NCBI GenBank assembly: GCA_963762615.1
Contig: CAVXLG010000020.1
Location: 310,001-374,000, forward strand
Direction of reading: 5' to 3'
Source of the DNA: PALSA-505 sp963762615
GTDB taxonomy: Bacteria > Actinomycetota > Actinomycetes > Streptosporangiales > Streptosporangiaceae
Length of the DNA: 64,000 bases
Shown: positions 60,520-64,000 of the stretch, one piece after another
Layout of the letters: every line of letters starts with the position of its first letter
How positions within the stretch are numbered: the stretch's first letter is position 1
Position numbers and translations under genes: made by a program
The notes under the pieces: model-generated
Seen by the model: the letters and a program-made list of their open reading frames with translations, nothing else
Told to the model about the DNA's origin: nothing
Databases searched by the model: none

Positions 60520-60635
60520 TTTGCCACTTCCTCCCGTTGGCCTCCGGTCAGGTGAGGACCATCCTGTAGGACGGACATCACCTGCTGATGTTGTTCTGAG
60601 GTTTGGACAGGTCGGGCCGGGTGTTCCCGTCCGGC

Positions 60636-61139
60636 TCATTCGGTGAGGACTATCCATTGCCGGCCGTCGATGAGTTCACGTGCCGCGTCGAGGTGACCCG
60701 CGTGGGTTGCCGTTTCAGCGATTACATGCAGCAGGATTTCGCGCAGATCGTCGAACCGCCAGCTGCCAAACAGGTCCTCAGGCCACCACGCCGGCGGGCT
60801 GTCAAGGGGAGTGGCGGCAATGACGGCGTCGGCAAGCTCTATCTCCCGCCGGTAGGCGTCTAGCACCGCGGCGCCCGTCAGGTCCGCGGGAACCTGCCAG
60901 GCGTTATCCGGCTCGTCGTCTGGGAGCTGCTCGCCAGCGACGACGGCACGGAACCAGAACCGCTCGACGTCGATCGTCAGATGGTGTACCAGCCCGGCGC
61001 AGGTCCACTGCGACGGCAGGATGGGACGCCGCAAGTCCTCCTCGGACAGGCCCTCCAGGATGCCGAGCACGTGATCGCGCTGAGCAGCAAGGGATGACAC
61101 AAGCGCCTGGCTCTCCGTGGTCATCGGGGGCTGCGTCAT
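60636..61139 (-). CDS. DinB/DUF664-family protein
   Basis: A 167-residue DinB-like protein. It has LPSQWTCAGLVHHLTIDVER and LLHVIAETATHAGHLDAARE, with the family's His positions, and ends L-I-D-G-R-Q-W. It is related to the protein encoded at 59338 but not a recent duplicate. The ATG at 61139 follows AAGGAGCAGGTGAG. It is the first gene of the leftward DinB-VOC-DinB set. Confidence 0.83.
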   Translation of the reverse strand: MTQPPMTTESQALVSSLAAQRDHVLGILEGLSEEDLRRPILPSQWTCAGLVHHLTIDVERFWFRAVVAGEQLPDDEPDNAWQVPADLTGAAVLDAYRREIELADAVIAATPLDSPPAWWPEDLFGSWRFDDLREILLHVIAETATHAGHLDAARELIDGRQWIVLTE

Positions 61140-61187
61140 GGCTCACCTGCTCCTTCGCAAGGACGTCACACGTGACGATTCAAGTCA

Positions 61188-61408
61188 TCATCCCAACTCG
61201 GTGATCAGGCTGGTCGTCACGTCACCGATCGCCGCGGTGAGGTCTTCGGCCGTCGCGACCGGGGCTCGAACGCCGCCACGCCCTCGGCCCGGTACCGGGC
61301 CACCAGCCGCGACACCCAACTCTGGGAGACCTCGTAGGTGCGGGCCACCTCTCCCTGGCTGCGGCCCTCGGTGATGACAGCGATGATGACCGGGCGCGCC
61401 TTCGACAT
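61188..61408 (-). pseudogene. IS481-type transposase N-terminal fragment
   Basis: The sequence starts MSKARPVIIAVITEGRSQGE, V-A-R-T-Y-E-V-S-Q-S-W-V-S-R-L-V and RYRAEGVAAFEPRSRRPKTS. This is the helix-turn-helix head of IS481-family transposases. It then shifts frame near 61240 (continuing A-A-I-G-D-V-T-T-S-L-I-T-E-L) and ends at 61188. The DDE domain is missing. No terminal repeats are visible. Confidence 0.8.
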
Positions 61409-61628
61409 CCGCCGACCATGTCGGCCGGGGTATTCCTATGTCTTGAGAGACCCCATTCCGATGTCTTGAGGACTGGACACTTAGCCGCCTACCGGCGCAG
61501 GCCAGCGGCGCGGGACACCCGGTAGCGTTCCTCATAACAGCCCGGGTCCGGGAACACACTGTCATGATTCCACCTGGCCCCAGCCCTAGCCAGCAGCACC
61601 GGGCTGATGGCGCAAGAGCGGCTGGTGG

Positions 61629-62165
61629 CTATGGCGTTTCAGGCTGCGGCGGCGGCCAGTACGGTTCGGCTCCCTCGGCCTGGTAGCCCGGCTCGGTCGC
61701 GGCCGCTGGATGGACGATGGCCTCGGCGACCCGGCGGACGAAACTGCGCATCGTCGCCGCGGCCACCCGGTTCATGATCACTGCATCCACCCGGACGCCC
61801 AGCGCGCCCAACGGCGGCCGGTAGGCTCCGGCCAGCCGCAGCCAGGTCGCCTGCTCCCCGTCGGCGGTCAGGGTGATATTGGCATCCAGCGCTGGGAACA
61901 GCCTGCCGCCGGGCCCCGTCGCGGTCCACCGCAGCCCCAGCACCGCGGTCTCGCCCGCCATCACCGGGTCCAGAAACGACACCGTGACCAGCCGGGACAC
62001 ACCGGGCGCAGGGCCTGCCGGCCCGACCCGGGCCAGGCCCGTGTATCCGTCGCCGATAGCGTCGTCGGCGGCGCTGACCAGCGAGCTGCCGCGGGTCAGG
62101 TTCACCAGCCGGGCATAGACCACCGGGAAGCTCACCGCCAGGCGCGTCTCATCGGCGACAAACAC
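61629..62165 (-). CDS. Conserved-looking protein, SRPBCC-like, under a perfect DosR-like box
   Basis: A 178-residue protein with alternating strand patterns and a long C-terminal helix: VSFPVVYARLVNLTRGSSLV, LVTVSFLDPVMAGETAVLGL, R-W-T-A-T-G-P-G-G-R-L-F and AATMRSFVRRVAEAIVHPAA. This order resembles SRPBCC/START-like proteins. A longer frame starts with GTG at 62237, but a perfect DosR-like palindrome lies inside it. I therefore prefer the GTG at 62165, 37 bases after the box, the same distance as for the P-type ATPase and Acg copy 1. No good ribosome site is seen, so the message may be leaderless. Confidence 0.55.
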   Translation of the reverse strand: MFVADETRLAVSFPVVYARLVNLTRGSSLVSAADDAIGDGYTGLARVGPAGPAPGVSRLVTVSFLDPVMAGETAVLGLRWTATGPGGRLFPALDANITLTADGEQATWLRLAGAYRPPLGALGVRVDAVIMNRVAAATMRSFVRRVAEAIVHPAAATEPGYQAEGAEPYWPPPQPETP

Positions 62166-62201
62166 CGTGCCAGTTAACCCGACGAAGCGGCATAAGCGCA
62201 C

Positions 62202-62215
62202 GGGACCTGCGTCCC
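62202..62215. promoter_or_regulatory. Perfect DosR-like box near the right end
   Basis: GGGACCTGCGTCCC matches all 10 fixed positions. It faces the leftward gene whose likely start is at 62165. Confidence 0.65.
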
Positions 62216-62453
62216 TACTTGCGGAGCCAGAAGTCACCGATGGCCGAGAAGGACTTCACTTCAGCACGATGCGGACAGCTGCGCAACCGTGGCGAAACAG
62301 CAACCTAGCCGCGAGGCCACTCAGAACGTATGCCCAGTCAGAGCCACATAGCTGGTGAAGCCACCGTCTCTGATGCGATGAAGGAGCGAGCCTCCGCTCC
62401 TGGCGGATGCTGGAAGTTGCATGCATCCGTCTCCACCAGGCAGGGAGGCCCTT

Positions 62454-62735
62454 ATGACCGGAGCCTATGACGGCCGGGAGGTCGTCGGGATGGATCTGCA
62501 CCGGCGCCGTAGCGTGCTGGCGCGGATGACGCCAGATGGCAGGAAGCTGGAGACCATGCAGATCACCAACAGCCCGGAGGAGCTGCGCAGGCAGATTGCC
62601 CGGGCCGGCGTCTCACCGCAGGTGGCGGTCGAGACAACGTACGCGTGGTATGGGCTGCATCTCGCGGAGAATGTACGCAAATCGTTCGAAAAGGGCATTT
62701 ACCCGACCGAAGACATGCGGTGGATATCGATGTAG
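62454..62735 (+). pseudogene. IS110-family transposase N-terminal fragment
   Basis: The frame reads YDGREVVGMDLHRRRSVLAR, M-T-P-D-G-R-K, METMQITNSPEELRRQIARAG-like sequence and V-A-V-E-T-T-Y-A-W-Y, the DEDD RuvC-like start of IS110 transposases. It then changes to unrelated sequence after H-L-A-E-N-V. Three quarters of the protein is missing. The ATG at 62454 still has GGGAGG upstream. Lower GC around it supports an insertion scar. Confidence 0.75.
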
Positions 62736-63333
62736 AAGCGCCCCCGGCTTGGAGACTTATCGCTCGGATTAGGAGGAGCCGCTGGCCGTTCCCAGGAGCA
62801 CAGATCAATTTGATGCTTCGGTGAGAGCACTCCAAAGGCTCACACTTGAGAGCCCGCCCAGGCGGATACGGATCGCGAAGCGATATGAGCATTGACCACT
62901 GAGGTAATGCCTGGTATCTCCGCATAGGCGCCGACTTGAGCGTCGGTCAAGTAGCGGGGCCCGGGTTTGGCGCGGTGCCGATGGGTGATCGTGGCGTGTG
63001 CTACTCCCTGTTTCGTACCGGGTGGTGAAGGTCGGCGGGTTCAGTTGATCTTGACGCGCGCTAGACGTCTTTGCACCGCCCGCCGTGCCGGACGGCAGCG
63101 GGCCGGGGCTCACGGCTTCGGCTGGCATAGGACCATCTTGCCTCGTCCCAGCTATATCCCATACCAGGTCAGCTTCGTGACCGGAGGCTCCGGGACCCCG
63201 CCGCGTCGATGCGGCGGCACATCCGCTCGCACAGTTGTCCATCTGGCCGGTCCCGGTTCGTCGTTGGGGTGACCGGCCAGACGGCCGGCTGGCACGCCCG
63301 GGCCGTCACGGCCCAGCGACCGAGGAGGAAGCC
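62736..63333. other. Region without an intact gene
   Basis: About 600 bases next to the IS110 scar. One leftward frame at about 62840-63005 reads VAHATITHRHRAKPGPRYLT, D-A-Q-V-G-A-Y-A-E-I-P-G and stops; it may be a broken gene but I cannot name it. No DosR-like box was found. Confidence 0.35.
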
Positions 63334-63549
63334 ATGTATCCGGTCACCATGCAGACGATCAGCGCCACGCGGGGCAAGGAGATGCGGGAGCAGGCCGCCG
63401 AATGGAGGCGCGGGCGAGAGGCCCGCAGTGCCATGCAGGCACGGCCCGCCAGGATCCCGTTCGCGTTCATCGCGCGCCTGGTGCGGAACGCGCGGTCCCT
63501 GGCCGGGCAGAAGTCGCTGCAAGGCGAGGAGCAGGCTGAGAGCGTATAA
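63334..63549 (+). CDS. Small basic protein upstream of the YCII gene
   Basis: A 71-residue protein, MYPVTMQTISATRGKEMREQ followed by an Arg/Ala-rich helix and FAFIARLVRNARSLAG. The ATG has GAGGAGGAA 4 bases upstream. It lies 33 bases before the YCII-domain gene on the same strand, so they are probably cotranscribed. I do not recognise a family; it may be a small helical accessory protein. Confidence 0.6.
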   Translation: MYPVTMQTISATRGKEMREQAAEWRRGREARSAMQARPARIPFAFIARLVRNARSLAGQKSLQGEEQAESV

Positions 63550-63582
63550 CCCGCGGGCGGCGCGCAGCGAAGGAGGAGCCCA

Positions 63583-63990
63583 GTGAGGTACCTGGTGATC
63601 CACTGGATCGACGAGGCCGCGCTGGACGCGGAGAGCACGGCGGTCGAGAGCGAGGTCGAGGCCTGGACGGCCGACATGGACCGCCGTGGCGTGCGGCTGC
63701 AGGGCGAGCCGCTCCGGTCGGCCGGCCAGGCCGCGACCGTGCGGATGCGCGGCGGTGACGTACTGGTCAGCGATGGGCCCTTCGCCGAGACCAAGGAGCA
63801 GATCGCCGGATTCGACCTGATCGAGTCCGCCAGCATGGCCGAGGCGGTCCAGATCGTATTCCGCCACCCGATCGCCAGGATCGGCACGTTCGAGCTACGG
63901 CAGATTCTGGGACGGCCGGGGACAGCGATGATGCCTGTGGCCGCCCGACCAGGCGGCGGCCGCCCCACGGAAGAGAAGGTGGTCTTGTGA
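63583..63990 (+). CDS. YCII-related domain protein
   Basis: A 135-residue YCII/DGPF-type protein: RYLVIHWIDEAALDAEST, W-T-A-D-M-D-R-R-G-V, LQGEPLRSAGQAATVRMRGG, VLVSDGPFAETKEQIAGFDL (D-G-P-F motif), and ARIGTFELRQI. Such genes usually precede an ECF sigma-factor gene with a SnoaL-like tail. The GTG start at 63583 has AAGGAGGAG upstream. Its stop overlaps a possible GTG start of the next gene at 63987, which runs off the window. Confidence 0.85.
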   Translation: MRYLVIHWIDEAALDAESTAVESEVEAWTADMDRRGVRLQGEPLRSAGQAATVRMRGGDVLVSDGPFAETKEQIAGFDLIESASMAEAVQIVFRHPIARIGTFELRQILGRPGTAMMPVAARPGGGRPTEEKVVL

Positions 63991-64000
63991 CCGGCGATGA
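63987..64000 (+). CDS. Start of a following gene (possibly ECF sigma factor), cut by the window
   Basis: GTGACCGGCGATGA begins inside the YCII stop as a GTGA overlap and reads V-T-G-D. Genes after YCII-domain genes are commonly ECF sigma factors beginning M-T-G-D-E. Only four codons are visible, so identity is an inference from context. Confidence 0.3.

Noticed and set aside
62840..63005. A leftward fragment ending in an Ala/Ser/Val-rich tail
   Set aside because: About 57 codons are open, but there is no family signature and no start site.

Overview
The window is high-GC, densely packed DNA with actinobacterial gene families and Shine-Dalgarno-led starts (GGAGG or AAGGAGG). It looks like a spore-forming or soil actinomycete; I do not name a genus. 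No rRNA, tRNA or CRISPR array was seen.

The dominant theme is a dormancy/hypoxia island of the DosR (DevR) type. A response regulator at 7198-7890 closely resembles mycobacterial DosR. Around it are relatives of most classic DosR-regulon families: six universal stress proteins, two CBS-BON proteins plus a CBS remnant, three Acg-type nitroreductases, two pyridoxamine-oxidase-fold proteins, two Rv1733c-type membrane proteins (both broken), a P-type cation ATPase, a wax-ester synthase/DGAT, a GH65 phosphorylase and a phosphofructokinase. About 30 copies of a 14-bp palindrome, GGGAC-N4-GTCCC or close variants, lie upstream of these genes. This matches the core of the published DosR box. Three copies are perfect: 7984, 8897 and 62202. 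No DevS/DosT kinase is present.

Layout. 1-6431: frameshifted FAD monooxygenase, CBS-BON protein, small protein, broken Rv1733c homologue, tandem USP. 6718-10064: PNPOx protein, devR, membrane protein, two USPs. 10477-15644: P-type ATPase, IS630 remnant, frameshifted SulP transporter. 15702-24605: GH65 enzyme, two KAS III-like proteins, hydrolase, reductase, WS/DGAT. 24480-31984: CBS/pgk remnants, USP, gap remnant, aldolase, CBS-BON, two USPs, acyl-CoA synthetase. 32019-43635: extended KAS III, PHA synthase, alcohol dehydrogenase, two Acg proteins, PhaB, PhaA, phasin, XRE regulator. 43767-55453: PPi-type phosphofructokinase, HprK-like ATPase, PEP carboxykinase, second alcohol dehydrogenase, third Acg protein, PNPOx protein, GCS2 ligase, cytochrome b. 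55697-64000: miscellaneous genes with many truncated remnants (GNAT, methyltransferase, ABC ATPase, IS481, IS110), and a YCII gene at the edge.

Working together (inference): under low oxygen the DosR-like regulator would switch on reductant sinks (PHA, wax ester/TAG, alcohol dehydrogenases, flavin nitroreductases), an energy-sparing glycolysis/gluconeogenesis set (PPi-PFK, class I aldolase, PEPCK), and stress sensors (USP, CBS). The island also carries many deletion scars (gap, pgk, aldehyde dehydrogenase, P450, SARP) and three +1 frameshifts in otherwise good genes, which may be sequencing errors.
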